Both the position numbers and the translations under genes were made by a program. A stretch of 64,000 bases of DNA from Selaginella tamariscina (lineage: Eukaryota; Streptophyta; Lycopodiopsida; Selaginellales; Selaginellaceae), in NCBI GenBank assembly GCA_003024785.1, contig PUQB01000533.1:78500-142499 (forward strand), given 5' to 3'. Positions 49,001 through 60,018 of this stretch are shown here, piece by piece (within the stretch, counting starts at the first letter, position 1; each line of letters opens with the position of its first letter). The notes under the pieces are model-generated. The model saw only the letters and a program-made list of their open reading frames with translations, was not told the origin of the DNA and searched no databases.

Positions 49001-49729
49001 CCTCTGTGATCGCCTCTGGCCAGATTGATATGTTTACAAAGAACAGGGTTTCGAATTGTACTCTAGTATCGGAAAAGAGCTTGATTCCGATAAAAGTCTC
49101 ATACTTAGTCTGGCGTAACTATATACTAAAGGATAGGTATAGTAGCAGACCCTTATGAAAAGGGGTAATGAGAAACACCGAGGGATGCAGAATGTAAGCT
49201 ATAATATCGTAACATGTGGGACCATTGGAAAATCAAAGAAATGCGAAGGTGTTTGGTCAAGCATTTGAGAATGCTTGTTGTGCGTTAGACACAGAGGTTG
49301 TCAACAGCATTTAATATTAAGGAATAAAGCAAGTTTTTATTTCTTATTAACCAAGGGGCCGGCAACAACACTAACTAGAGCCCTCCAATATAAATTCTAG
49401 TTAAGTAAAGAAATTAACCAGTGTTGTGTGCGTCGGGTGACAGACTTTGCAAACGTGCAAAAGGTTTCCAGGTGACTTCATGTCGCAAGTGGTGCCTCCG
49501 GTAGCTGGGTTTACGACTCAGTGGACGACGGTTCTGAAGTACTTGGCTTCGCGTAATGCGGGGGGTAATGAAATTATGTGAACTTTTGGCTGACTCCGCA
49601 TAGAGTGATATGTTAGTTTTTGGTTAATTTTTTCTAACATTATCTAGTTTTGGTTAATTTTTTCTAACATTATCTAGTTTTGGAGTTGGACGTCAACGAG
49701 GACGTTGACATTTTCAAAGGCGGGGATTG
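46050..49729 (+). other. Internal region of the LARD-like element, no conserved ORF
   Basis: About 3.7 kb with stops in all frames. The only hint of coding ancestry is a 67-codon frame (47257-47460) ending HHGRKCGHLKNK, which resembles the second half of a gag zinc knuckle. A 30-bp unit is tandemly repeated at 49621-49680. A purine-rich stretch (AAAGGCGGGGATTG, 49716-49729) just before the 3' LTR fits a polypurine tract. Confidence 0.65.
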
Positions 49730-49928
49730 TGTCATAGTTTTACTATGACTCAACCCTTTACTTTGGACATTGACTGTTGTTACCTACTGTACTATGTTGA
49801 TGGACCCTAGATGTAGTGAGAAACAGCCCCGCTTAGTGCACTTAGGTGTTTAAGGGTAGTCCAGCCGGCTATCTTTAGATGTAGCGAGAAACTCTAAGCG
49901 AAGGTAGCACTTACCTTCTAGAAAACCT
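49730..49928 (+). repeat. 3' LTR of the LARD-like element, left part
   Basis: Same start as the 5' LTR; cut after CTAGAAAACC by a younger LTR and continued at 51,630. Confidence 0.85.
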
Positions 49929-51629
49929 GTCATAGTTTTTACTATGACTCAACCCTTTACTTTGGACGTTGACTGTTGTTACCTACTGTACTATGTTGAT
50001 AAGCCCTAGGTGTAGAAGAAACAGGCCCGCTTAGTGCACTTGGATATCTAGTGATGGTCCGGCCGGGTGTCATTAGGTATTTGCAAGAAACTCTGGGCGA
50101 AGCTAGCACTTCCATCTAGAAAACTCTTACCTTGGTTTTCCGTGTCCCGGTTGGGTTTAATGGCTAGTTCCGGTGAGTTCGGCATGTCGGATATGCTTAG
50201 AAATACCCCAGGTTTGACAGGTTAGGGTTTAGGGGTCGATGGATAACTCACCAAGTATGTTCCCTCTGGGAATGAGATTTCAGTGCTAGCCCACTTAAGT
50301 AAATAGGAAAACGGGGGGGGGCTCTGTCACATAAATAAGGTAGTATATAGGATTGAGGGTTCCTGGGTTCATGACTGAGCTCGTTACTCTTCTCCCGGTG
50401 CAAGCTCTAGTTGTGTCGTTAAGGCACAACCCTCTATTGTGCCGCCCTAACTTCCAGATGCCAGGGGGTACGTCCCACCTTCGGGGTAGTTACCCTTAAC
50501 GTTGGTGAATTCGTGCCTGGGAGGTCTTGTTGGAATGCACGTTCCAAGAGGCAGAGGTTGAGGCTTGTCTCCAGCCTCCTCCTCCACGTCAAAGCTAGGT
50601 GGAGCACTCACGGCCAAGCAAGGCACATCCGTGTCCTTGTCCAACTGTAGCGTGGGATCGTGATTTGACAGGTTCATGTTACTTGGTTCCTGAGAGTTCA
50701 TTGAGGGGTTCTGGAGTCGGCATTTAGGAGCCACGTTTGTGGCACTTGGTGCAACTCTTGAATCTAAGGGCTATGGCATGATAGCCCACATCGGGGAAGG
50801 CAGTGTCACATGGAGATGTGACACTGGGCTAAACATCACATGGTACAACGCCCAAGGCACGCCCTTTGGGGTTATGTCATGGGCTTGTCGCTAAGGGGTT
50901 GGATACTCTAGCAAACAGGCATGCTTGTGCTTGCACTAGGGTGCTAAGCCTTGGGCATCCGTTCAAGGGAGGTTAGGTCTCGTAACTAGGTGTGCTTTGG
51001 CACACTTGGCTAGGGTTGTGTTCTCCTTGGAATCCATGGGTTGAACAACCTAAACATGTTAGCAGGAGCCCTTTCGTGAGGCACTCGCAAGGTCATGTGC
51101 TTAAGGTTATCCCAAACCTAGCCTTAGGGAGTTTGCTTAGCAGAACACTCGTGTCCGCCTACGGCACACACTCGTGTCCTCACTAAGTACTAGCCCTAGG
51201 TCTAGGGTATAACTTGGCCACTCAAGCCCTTAGGGGTTAGTCGTGGTTCAGGGTACCCTTTCACCCTAAAGGGGTTGTACTCTCGGATGAGGGTGATTCC
51301 TCAAGGGGTAAGTGACGATGCCTTAGCTCTGTCCAGGGGTATGTGTGGACACACGTCTCCTTGATGGGGTTAGGGCATGAGCCTGTCTAGGTCTTCTAGG
51401 CAAGACCCTAAGTCAAGTAGGGTTATCCCTCAAGGGTTTTGGGGGTAGACACTCTAGGGAGACTTAGGCTAAACCCTAAGTCTCCTGTCCACTTGGGCAT
51501 TAGAGTCTAACCCTAGGGGTCGTTGGGTTGTCCTGGGAAACTTAACGTTGCTCACACAGGGTGATGACGCCAAATGGCACATGGCAGCCATGTGTTGCCA
51601 CGTGTTGGCCCTTTGGGTTAAAACTCTGA
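49929..51629 (+). mobile_element. Solo LTR nested in the 3' LTR
   Basis: Runs TGTCATAGTTTTTACTATG...AACTCTGACA and is flanked by AAACC on the left (49924-49928) and AAACC on the right (51630-51634), a 5-bp target duplication. No internal region or partner LTR is attached, so it is a solo LTR left by recombination. It carries one unit of the 69-bp internal repeat where others carry two. Confidence 0.87.
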
Positions 51630-53261
51630 CAAAACCCACCCCCAATTTTGATGTCCCGAATAGGCTGATTGGTCCTTGCAAATGAGTTTGGCGTGTTAAG
51701 TAGGGTTAGGAACACCCTAGGGTTGACCTAACCCTAGGGTTGCCCTAACCCACGCCCTAAAACCCCCACCCCTTCGGTAGGGTTTAGGGGTAAGAGTAAG
51801 GGTGAGTTATAGGCTCATATTGCTAATTTGTCTAAGGGGCTAAAATTTAGTGCTAGCCCACTAACACAAACAGGAAAAGAGGGGGGGGGCTCCGTCACAT
51901 AAATAAGGTAGAGTATACGTAGGAGAGCTCTGGGTTCATGAATGAGTTCGTTGCTCTTCTGCCGGTGCAAGCTTCAGCTTGTGTCGTTAAGGTACAACCC
52001 TCTGTTGTGCCGCCCTAACTTCTAGATGCTAGGGGTACGTCCACCTTCGGGTAGCTTACCCTTAACGTTGGCGAATCCATGCCTGGAGGTCTTGTCAGAA
52101 TGCACGTTACCAAGAGGCAGAGGTTGAGGCTTGTCTCCAACCTCCTCCTCCACGTCAAGCTAGGTGTAGCACTCATGGCCAAGCAAGGCACATATATGTC
52201 CTTGTCCAACTGTGGGCGTGGGATCTTGTTTGACAGGTTCACGTTACCTAGTTCCTGAGGGGTTCTAGAGTTGGCATTTAGGAACCACGTTTGTGGTACT
52301 TGGTGCAACTCTTGAATCTAAGGGCTATGGCATGATAGCCCACATCATGGAAGGCAGTGTCACATGGAGATGTGACACTGGGCTAAACATCACATGGTAC
52401 AACGCCCAAGGCACGCCCTTTGGGGTTATGTCATGGGCTTGTCGCTAAGGGGTTGGATACTCTAGCAAACAGGCATGCTTGTGCTTGCACTAGGGTGCTA
52501 AGCCTTGGGCATCCGTTCAAGGGAGGTTAGGTCTCGTAACTAGGTGTGCTTTGGCACACTTGGCTAGGGTTGTGTTCTCCTTGGAATCCAGGGGTTGAAC
52601 AACCTAAGCTCATTAGCAGGAGCCCTTTCGTAAGGCACTCGCAAGGTCATGTGCTTAAGGTTATCCCAAACCTAGCCTTAGGGAGTTTGCTTAGCAGAAC
52701 ACTCGTGTCCGCCTACGGCGCACACTCGTGTCCTCACTAAGTACTAGCCCTAGGTCTAGGGTATAACTTGGCCACTCAAACCCTTAGGGGTTAGTCGTGG
52801 TTCAGGGTACCCCTTGTCGCCCTAAAGGGGTTGTACTCTCGGATGAGGGTGATTCCTCAAGGGGTAAGTGACGATGCCTTAGCTCTGTCCAGGGGTATGT
52901 GTGGAACACACGTCTCCTTGATGGGGGTTAGGGCATGAGCCTATCTAGGTTTTCTAGGGCAAGACCCTAAGTCAAGTAGGGTTATCCCTCAAGGGTTTTG
53001 GGGGGCAGACACTCTAGGGAGACTTAGGCTAAACCCTAAGTCAACTAGGGTTATCCCTCAAGGGTTTTGGGGGTAGACACTCTAGGGAGACTTAGGCTAA
53101 ACCCTAGGTCTCCTGTCCACTTGGGCATTAGAGTCTAACTTTAGGGGTTGTTAGGGTTGTTCTGGGAAACTTAGCGTTGCTTACACAGGGTGATGACGCC
53201 GAATGGTCATCTGGCAGCCACGTGTTGCCACGTGTTGGCCCTTTGGGTAAAAACTCTGACA
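51630..53261 (+). repeat. 3' LTR of the LARD-like element, right part
   Basis: Continues exactly where 49,928 stopped (CCCACCCCCAATTTTGA, as in the 5' LTR after position 44,425) and ends AACTCTGACA at 53,261. Contains two units of the 69-bp repeat (about 52975-53110). Confidence 0.85.
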
Positions 53262-53640
53262 ATGGCACTTCATTGTCATAATAACATTAATGTGGAGGTA
53301 AATATTTTATTAAATTAGTTAAATGAACTAAATGTTAATTCATGATTCTTCTTAGTTAATGAACATCACTTTGAAATATTAAAAGTAGCATTATGTTTTT
53401 ATTAAGCTGAGGTTTGATTCATATTAATTAAGTCTAATGTTCATATTACAGTCCTTACATTTTGATGAATTGATATAATTATCAAGTCTTATTTGCTAAA
53501 TGTAACAACTATTGAGAAATTTGGGATTTGAACGTTAGGTGATAATATCGGTCGAGAGTATCAATATCGAAATTGTAATTGTTATAAGATTGATTTAAAA
53601 ATGCTTGTTAAAACACTAATTACTTAATTAGTGTAAAGGT
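53262..53640 (+). repeat. Segment resembling the internal region of the LARD-like element
   Basis: Similar to about 48142-48540 (shared TGTGGAGGT, AATTCATGATTC-type and GTATCAATATCGAAATTG stretches). It lies outside the 3' LTR, so another copy of the element, or a tandem LTR-internal-LTR arrangement, must have been present. Confidence 0.65.
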
Positions 53641-54360
53641 TGTCACAACCCGACAAAATACATGATACGACTTACATAATACAAGATATAGGATATGAGA
53701 TACATAAATACAAGATACGACCTATAAGATACAAAATACAGGATACGGATACAGGATATGCCTACAAGATAAAAGGGACATTATTTTTAACTCGTGACTA
53801 GATTAGCTCTTGGAGTATATTTTTAGCTCATGCTTAGATTAGCTCTTGGAGTTGTAAGTATAAAAGCTCCGACCTAATTATTGTACAATCAGTTACTATA
53901 AACACTAGTCATTCTACAATTATTCTTGTCTTGTTCTTGTCTTGTTCCTTGCGTCTTGTTCCTAGTTCTTGCCTTACTTTTAAAGTCAAGCCTCCTTGTT
54001 CTTATGATTGTTAAGTCACGATCCAAGAGCAAGGAGGCTTACCTCAAGAGCAGGACAAGAATTAGGAACAAAACGAGAACAAGAGGCAAGGAGCAAGACA
54101 AGAACAAGACAAGAATGATCGTATGATTGTACAACAATTAGGTCGGAGCTTTTATACTTACAACTCCAAGAGCTAATCTAGGCATGAGCTAAAATATACT
54201 CCAAGAGCTAATCTAGTCATGAGCTAAAAATAATGTTCTTTATCCTGTAGGCATATCCTGTATCCCCTATTCTGTATCTTGTATCCTGTAGGTCGTATCC
54301 TGTATTCTTGTATCTTGTATCCTATAGGTCATATCTTATATTCTATATCGGGTCGTGACA
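53641..54360. repeat. Two LTRs in inverted (tail-to-tail) orientation, about 350 bp per arm
   Basis: The left arm starts TGTCACAACCCGACA at 53641; the right arm, read on the minus strand from 54360, starts TGTCACGACCCGATA. The arms are largely complementary (shared AGGTCGGAGCTTTTATACTT, CTCCAAGAGCTAATCTA) and meet near 54,008. The right arm is the 3' LTR of the chromovirus relic next to it. The whole 720 bp could fold into a cruciform or long hairpin RNA. Confidence 0.85.
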
Positions 54361-55075
54361 CACTCCTCTTTAAGAATGAGTTCCACGAGTCCTAAGACCT
54401 GGTTTAGCAGGATAACGTTAATGGAGATAGCAACCTTGGAAAAAGCATGAAGTAAATTGAATGCAGGTTTTCAAGTGCGATCAGTAAGCAAATAACCTTT
54501 CCAATTTACCAAGTATTGAAGTTGGCGGCGAAAATATGAGAATCAAGGATGGCTGCAACTTCGTACTTAGGTTCATCGTTAATGACCACATGAGGGGGAG
54601 AGAGAAAAAGCACGACTAGGAAGAGAAGAAGGATGATATGTTTTTAACAAAGAGGTGTGAAAACAAGATGAAGTTTCACAGTAGATGGTAACTTTAGTTG
54701 AAAAGCTACATGATTGACCTCAACCACAATCCTGTAAGGGCCCAATCGTTAAAAAATCCAATTAGAAGAAGGCCTGTTGGTGCGAATATGCCAACGAAGA
54801 AGCCACACGAGATCACCAATTTGTATGTAGGTGCCGGCTGACGATGAGCATCAGCATGACACTTGTATCATTCATGAACTGAAGATGAACTCGGAGATCA
54901 TCTTGTACCTGACAAAGATGCTGGAGACGATCCTATACTGTAGGAGCGGAAGAAGGAAAGCATTAAGAGCAAAGTCAAAACGTGGATGGTAGCCTGTAAG
55001 AGCAAAGAAAGGTGTCTGGCCTATAAATGCATGAATGAGTATGCAAGTTGTAACTAAAATGGACATGGCTATAGT
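54361..55075 (-). pseudogene. Chromovirus (Ty3/gypsy) integrase-tail and chromodomain relic
   Basis: On the minus strand, IGQTPFFALTGYHPRFDF (about 54,965-55,030) is the highly conserved segment of gypsy integrases that follows the catalytic core. Further downstream PPHVVINDEPKYEVAAILDS, then after a one-base shift RRQLQYLVNWKGY (about 54,505-54,545), is a chromodomain; its next conserved tryptophan codon is TGA. It ends directly at the LTR at 54,360. Confidence 0.85.
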
Positions 55076-55545
55076 TCCATTTCCTAATAATTAGCAATTT
55101 TAACTATTTAATTAGCATTTTCTAATATAAAGGAATATTCTTTAGAATATATGTTTGAAATAGAATATTCTTTAGAATATTCTATTTTGTATTCGACCCT
55201 TTAATAAATTATAACATTCATTGAACAAAAATTAATAACATTATAAAAGTAGAAAGTATTAAATTTATTAATATATTGCCTAAATAACAATTAAGGAAGA
55301 AATATTGATGTTGTTATTAAAATATTAATATTTAAATATAACATTATTAATTAAAATTGTGTAGTAGTAATATATAATAATATACAAAATCCTCTAATAT
55401 ATAGTCAATCTTCCATATCGTTTTTTAAATTTATATAGTTAAGTAAACAATTTGGTACTATTATTAAAGAGTTTTTAATAATTATGAATAAATATATGAT
55501 ATTTTATAATTTTGTAATTGCTTTAAGCTTCAGAAAACATACATT
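55076..55545. other. AT-rich spacer
   Basis: Contains a repeated GAATATTCTTTAGAATAT palindromic stretch (about 55130-55185). Nothing coding is seen. Confidence 0.55.
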
Positions 55546-58420
55546 CCCTTGTAGTTTTGTTAATTGTGACTTTATCAATGCTTCTTGGCATTCACTCATA
55601 TCGAATGATTTAACATTTATAAAACATGCTAGGTCTTTTTGATTGGGAGAGACATGTTTTCTCTAGGCATCCATTATATCTTTCGCTCTCCTTCTCGTGT
55701 TGCCTTTTTTGTGATTTGAACCATGCCTTAACGATACTATTTTTTGTGATTACTTCAGGTGTTCGATAATTTGACCCATCTAAATAGGCTGATTATATGA
55801 CACATTTGGAGTAATGAGAACCATCATTAGTTTTTGAAGATCTTGGCAGCAATTAAGTATGCTTTAGGTTTTTTGGTTCCTTTGTCCAACAAAGTGTGGG
55901 GTTTGCACTTCCACATCATTACTGGCTTTTATGTCGCCTGTGCTCAGTGATGTCATTTCAATCTCCTCTCGCCACCTTGTTTTAGGCCAAAAAGGGTGTT
56001 GCAATTCTGTACTTGTGATAGTAGGTCCTTCCAACTCTCAAACAACAGTCTCCCAATAGTCAATCACATGCTTATATAGTTCTAAGTAGCTAGTTGCCTT
56101 ATCAGAATTCTTTGGCATCGATTTTTGAACCCATGCCACATATTTTATGATGCCATCAATAATAACCTCTTGTTCCTTGAGCTGGGCACTCAATGGAATA
56201 GGGTCTGGTTGTTCTTCTGGGAGAAGTAGCTTTCCATTCTCTCCACTTTTGAAGAGCATTAACCCCTCTTTCGGTAACCACTCATGCTCTGATGGCCGTA
56301 CTTGTACTGCATAATAGGTATACCATCTCGTATGGAGAAAAAGAATTGTAGCGGCACAAGGGACCAACTAAAAGAATCACTTCCTCTTTTATATACTCCT
56401 TGAGAAATTTTTTGAAGTCTGGCACCTTAGTCATAAGCAAAGCACAACTTTTTTTGGAGATGCAGTTTTCAAAAAGATTCATCATATGTGGTAAGGTAAG
56501 TGCACTTGTCCTTTTTGTAGAGTTGGAGACCTTGTTGAAGAACGCTCAATATCTTCATGAGTGTGACCAACCATAAGAACTGAGCATGATTGTCTCAAAC
56601 ACACCTTTGGCAACAAGCATTGACAAGTATGCTAGCACATATCTAGAAAATAAAGTAAGTATAACTTGAGAAACCCTTAAGTAAAATGATTTACCTATTT
56701 TGTTTGTCTGCACAATTATCCATCTGTAAAAGCAAATGATGAGGAAGCTTATTTGATGTTGAGGACACATGTACACTATTTGAGCTAGATCCCTCCACTG
56801 AACTAGAACTCTCAACAGGGCCATCTGTTTTTTTTGCAGGCTACTGACAATGCTCTCTATATTCCCAAGTAGCCTCAAGTGCAGACGTGTTCATGAGAGC
56901 ATTATGTAAAGGTTGAAGGTGTTGTTTCTTCACTTTGAGATCACTGATAGGACTTGTTATGAGTGGGCTTCAAGATTTTTGAAACACATGGCCAATGACC
57001 CAATAGTGAAATTGGAGTCACTAGACCAATGTGGAGTGAAAAGTGTCCATATGACTCACAACCGTGTTCATGTGTTAGCACACTTGTCAATGAAATCGGA
57101 AGTTTCATGACATTTCCAAGGCCACTTTGGTGTTGAAACGAGCTTTGGAATGTTGGCCTTTGAATGATCCATCTTGTCATGGATTAGCAGCACATGTACT
57201 ATGATGGGCGTGACACAGAAATCATGCGGTGTGCATAGTACTGAGACCGGCAAGTTTGTGTGCAATCATGTGGGCTCCATCTTCTTTGAATGGCAATGAT
57301 CTCCACCAAGGTTTTTGCACAAGCCTCTGCAGCCTTCAATGATGTACAAGTGTCACACTTGGAAAAGCTAGAGTGTTTTGTAATCTTCACATCCTTAAAA
57401 TGAGTATTCCATATATTATTGAAGGTACCAGTGCATTGCTTGCAGCCCCATCAAGCTGAGGCACTTGTTCACATGTTCACACAGCTTCAATTGAGTGTAG
57501 ATCGAAGGTAAAACCTTGAGATTTTCCCTGACCCCTGCATTTGTGGTTCGGCATTTGTGAGGCATCCTGTTTGCATTTGCTTCCACAAAAGCCTTGAGTA
57601 TCTTTATGGCTGCCATAATGTGAGAGTGGGTTTTGACCAAGCGAGTGTTCCCATGTATTGAGGTTCGCACTCCATCTAGCCACTCATCCCTCCGACAGTA
57701 GAACGTGGTCTTTGGGATCCCGTATATACTGTACCAAGCTTTGAAGCAGATGGCCACCTTATTAAATACCATAGATGTACTCTGATAACCTGTGTCCGAG
57801 GCCATTCCATCAATACACCCAGTTAGTGCAACATATACAAACTCATGCCTTTGTTTTTGGGTGAGCGTACGAAAGACATGAAATTTCATTCTGGTCTGCC
57901 ATCTGACAACACTTCTTCTTACAGCAGTCAATCGTGGAAATGTTCGTACACTTTCGGAAGATGTAGAATCCATCTTCACCCTCTTGCTGAAACTTGCAGG
58001 GAAGATCTGCAACCCATGAATCGCCTTTTTTCTTACAATAGGACTAATACAAGGAACCTCTTCAAATATGAATTGTTCTTCTGGTTGTTATTATTGAAAT
58101 CCAACCCAGAATATGTTGAACCATCTTGCCGTCTTAATTTAGATGTTCGCCACCTCACGAGGGATCCAGGATGTAATGTGCTATTAGGTGAAACCTTTGT
58201 CACAACTACCCACGAAGTCACCTAGTTTTCTCTTCTGACACTGCTTCCATTGGATTTATAGTTGTGATGATGCCTCTCCCAACCTTAATCTCATGAAGAA
58301 AGAGAATCACCTCATGAATCACAGCAGGCAAGCCATCATCTGGAAAAACTCGTGCTACTGTTTGTTTGTGACTCTGCATATATTTTGTGTCAGCCTTGAC
58401 TTCATCCAAATTCCACAATA
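55546..58420 (-). pseudogene. DUF7869-type (transposase-like) gene, decayed
   Basis: On the minus strand, pieces of a protein widespread in eukaryotic genomes as DUF7869, thought to be transposon-derived: an N-terminal part (58418-58218), a larger frame 58012-57416 with YGIPKTTFYCRRDEW and a CRTTNAG-type segment, KCDTCTSLK (about 57,340-57,370), HDKMDHSKANIPKL (about 57,150-57,190), QMDNCADKQNR (about 56,700-56,730), then after a 60-base intron-like gap YVLAYLSMLVAKGVFETIML and, in a shifted frame, MVGHTHEDIE (about 56,545-56,575), followed by the KSCALL and WETVV end. The D-N-C and GHTHED blocks are the family signature. Multiple frameshifts and stops make it non-functional. Confidence 0.8.
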
Positions 58421-58755
58421 CAGGAGAACCTCCTCAATTCCATTTCCGGAACCTCAACATGCTTGTAAATGGTGTTCACCCATACGTACACACAAGATCC
58501 TTGGGCAATATTGTGACATGATACATTATCATCTCGAACTTCCACAGTTCCAGTGCCAACTATCTCTGTTCCGAAGAAGACATACTTTATCTCCAGTATT
58601 TATACATATTGTCCTGCACATAAATAATTGTTATTTATGATATCTATTTATGCAATATTTTTAAGAAATCATAACTGCAGTTGCTTAATAATATGCATGT
58701 GCAATAATACATAATTATGTATAAAGATAATATTTCATGCTTTATTAATACAACT
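58421..58755. other. Spacer upstream of the DUF7869 relic; no gene seen
   Basis: The first part may still be the 5' end of the relic; the rest is AT-rich and leads into the palindrome array. Confidence 0.5.
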
Positions 58756-59092
58756 GATGGGCGGGATTAATCCCGCCCACGACTCCCTTCGACGAGGAAC
58801 GATGGGTGGGATTAATCCCGCCGCCGACTCTACCCCTTCGGAGTGAGTCGGCGAGATTAATCCTGCAGACGAAGCTACCCCTTCGGAGAGAGTTGACGGG
58901 ATTAATCCGCCGTCGATTCCCTCCCACGAGAAAGAATCGGTGGGATTAATCCTTGCCGCTGGATCGTCCTCGTCGGAGAGAGCGGCGGGATTAATCCCGT
59001 TGCGGACTCCCTTTGACGAGGAAGAAGCGGCGGGATTAATCCACCCCGGATCTTCCTCATCGGAGAGGCGGTGGGATTAATTCCGCCCACAA
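58756..59092. repeat. 45-bp-period palindrome array (8 units)
   Basis: Eight GATTAATC(or T)-centred palindromes with centres at 58768, 58813, 58858, 58903, 58947, 58992, 59037 and 59078, i.e. spacings of 45,45,45,44,45,45,41. The best site is a perfect 20-bp palindrome (GGGCGGGATTAATCCCGCCC, 58759-58778). Most spacers contain a second, weaker dyad around CCTTCGACGAGG or CCCCTTCGGAG. The GC-rich dyads stand out from very AT-rich surroundings. Confidence 0.95.
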
Positions 59093-59114
59093 CTTTTTTG
59101 AAGTTAGGATTTCA

Positions 59115-59385
59115 AAGAGATCTCGAGATAAATCCTGTCCATAAATATTTAAAATAGGGAAGTGGTGGCGAGATTAATCCTCCCACCCCTTCTCTGCCTC
59201 CTAAAATGATTAGCGAGATTAATCTCGCAAAATAATTCTTTTTAATAAATTCAAGTAACTCTTTATTAATTGAGAGAGTTATCGACGGGATTAATCCTGC
59301 CACCTCTTCAAATAGGGGATTAATCCCACCGCCCCGGCTAACTGAGAATATTAAGTTAGAAGTATATTTAAACGGGATAAATCCT
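59115..59385. repeat. Scattered additional GATTAATC palindromes
   Basis: Six degenerate copies at irregular spacing: CGAGATAAATCCTG (about 59124), GGCGAGATTAATCC (59167), GCGAGATTAATCTCGC (59212-59227, perfect), GACGGGATTAATCCTGCC (59284), GGGGATTAATCCC (59315) and CGGGATAAATCC (59372). They extend the array toward the HAD gene. Confidence 0.85.
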
Positions 59386-60018
59386 TAATGAAATATATTG
59401 TAATTCTAATGCATTCCTAAACCCTTAAATTCTAAATTTAAGAGAGAATGTAAGAAAGTGAATCTTTATAACTATATCTAATTTGTTTATATACTTACTT
59501 GTAAACAGCACTAAAGGCGTCGTGCTTTCCTATAAACAATAGTGCACCCAATTTAATGTCGTTCCTGAGCTGATCACTAAGAAGAAAAAAGAAAATCTAA
59601 GAGTGAAAAATAAAGAAATAAAGAAACCCTTGCCGGAGAAAGAACCAGATCTGAATTTGAGTGAGAAATTAAATGCATTTTTAAATTTACATGTCAGACC
59701 GATAATACTTATGTCAGAAATTCGAAATTATGCACGTTGTAACTAAAGTGGGCATGATACGTGAAAATGGGAATATAAAATAAATTACTAATTAATACTT
59801 AAGTTTTAATTATTAATTAATCATTTAATTAATATGTAATTAAGCCTTAAATATTAATTAATTAATTAATTAATCCTTCAATAACCTTACTTAGTAAGGA
59901 ATATTCCTAAAATATCTTAGAATATTCATATTATTCTAAAAATAGTTTACAATAATGAAGAAATACTATCAAACATAATTACAAATGAAATCATTTTCTT
60001 ATCAACATGTTAATTTTT
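59386..60018. other. 3' flank of the HAD-like gene
   Basis: AT-rich; 59768-60018 is shared with 14,230-14,620 beside the decayed HAD copy. No gene seen in 59386-59767. Confidence 0.6.

Larger units (their letters stand above)
44230..53261 (+). mobile_element. Large non-coding LTR retrotransposon (LARD-like) with a nested solo LTR
   Basis: 5' LTR 44230-46030, tRNA-iMet primer site just after it, internal region to 49,729 without a recognisable gag or pol, then a 3' LTR interrupted by a solo LTR (49,929-51,629). The LTR family is the one bounding the gypsy element at 14.6-20.5 kb (same TGTCATAG start, CTGACA end and primer site), but here the LTRs are about 1.8 kb. Large LTR elements without genes are called LARDs and depend on a partner for enzymes. 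A matching target duplication was not found, as the flanks read TTGGT and ATGGC. Confidence 0.8.

Noticed and set aside
46050-49729. Degraded gag-pol in the LARD-like interior
   Set aside because: Only a weak zinc-knuckle-like end (about 47,420-47,457) was seen; no RT, RNase H or integrase motif in any frame.
44225-53266. Target-site duplication of the LARD-like element
   Set aside because: Flanks TTGGT and ATGGC do not match, so none is claimed.
58756-59092. CRISPR array
   Set aside because: The conserved unit is a palindrome of 18-20 bp with related spacers containing their own dyad; spacers are not unique and the genome is a plant nucleus.
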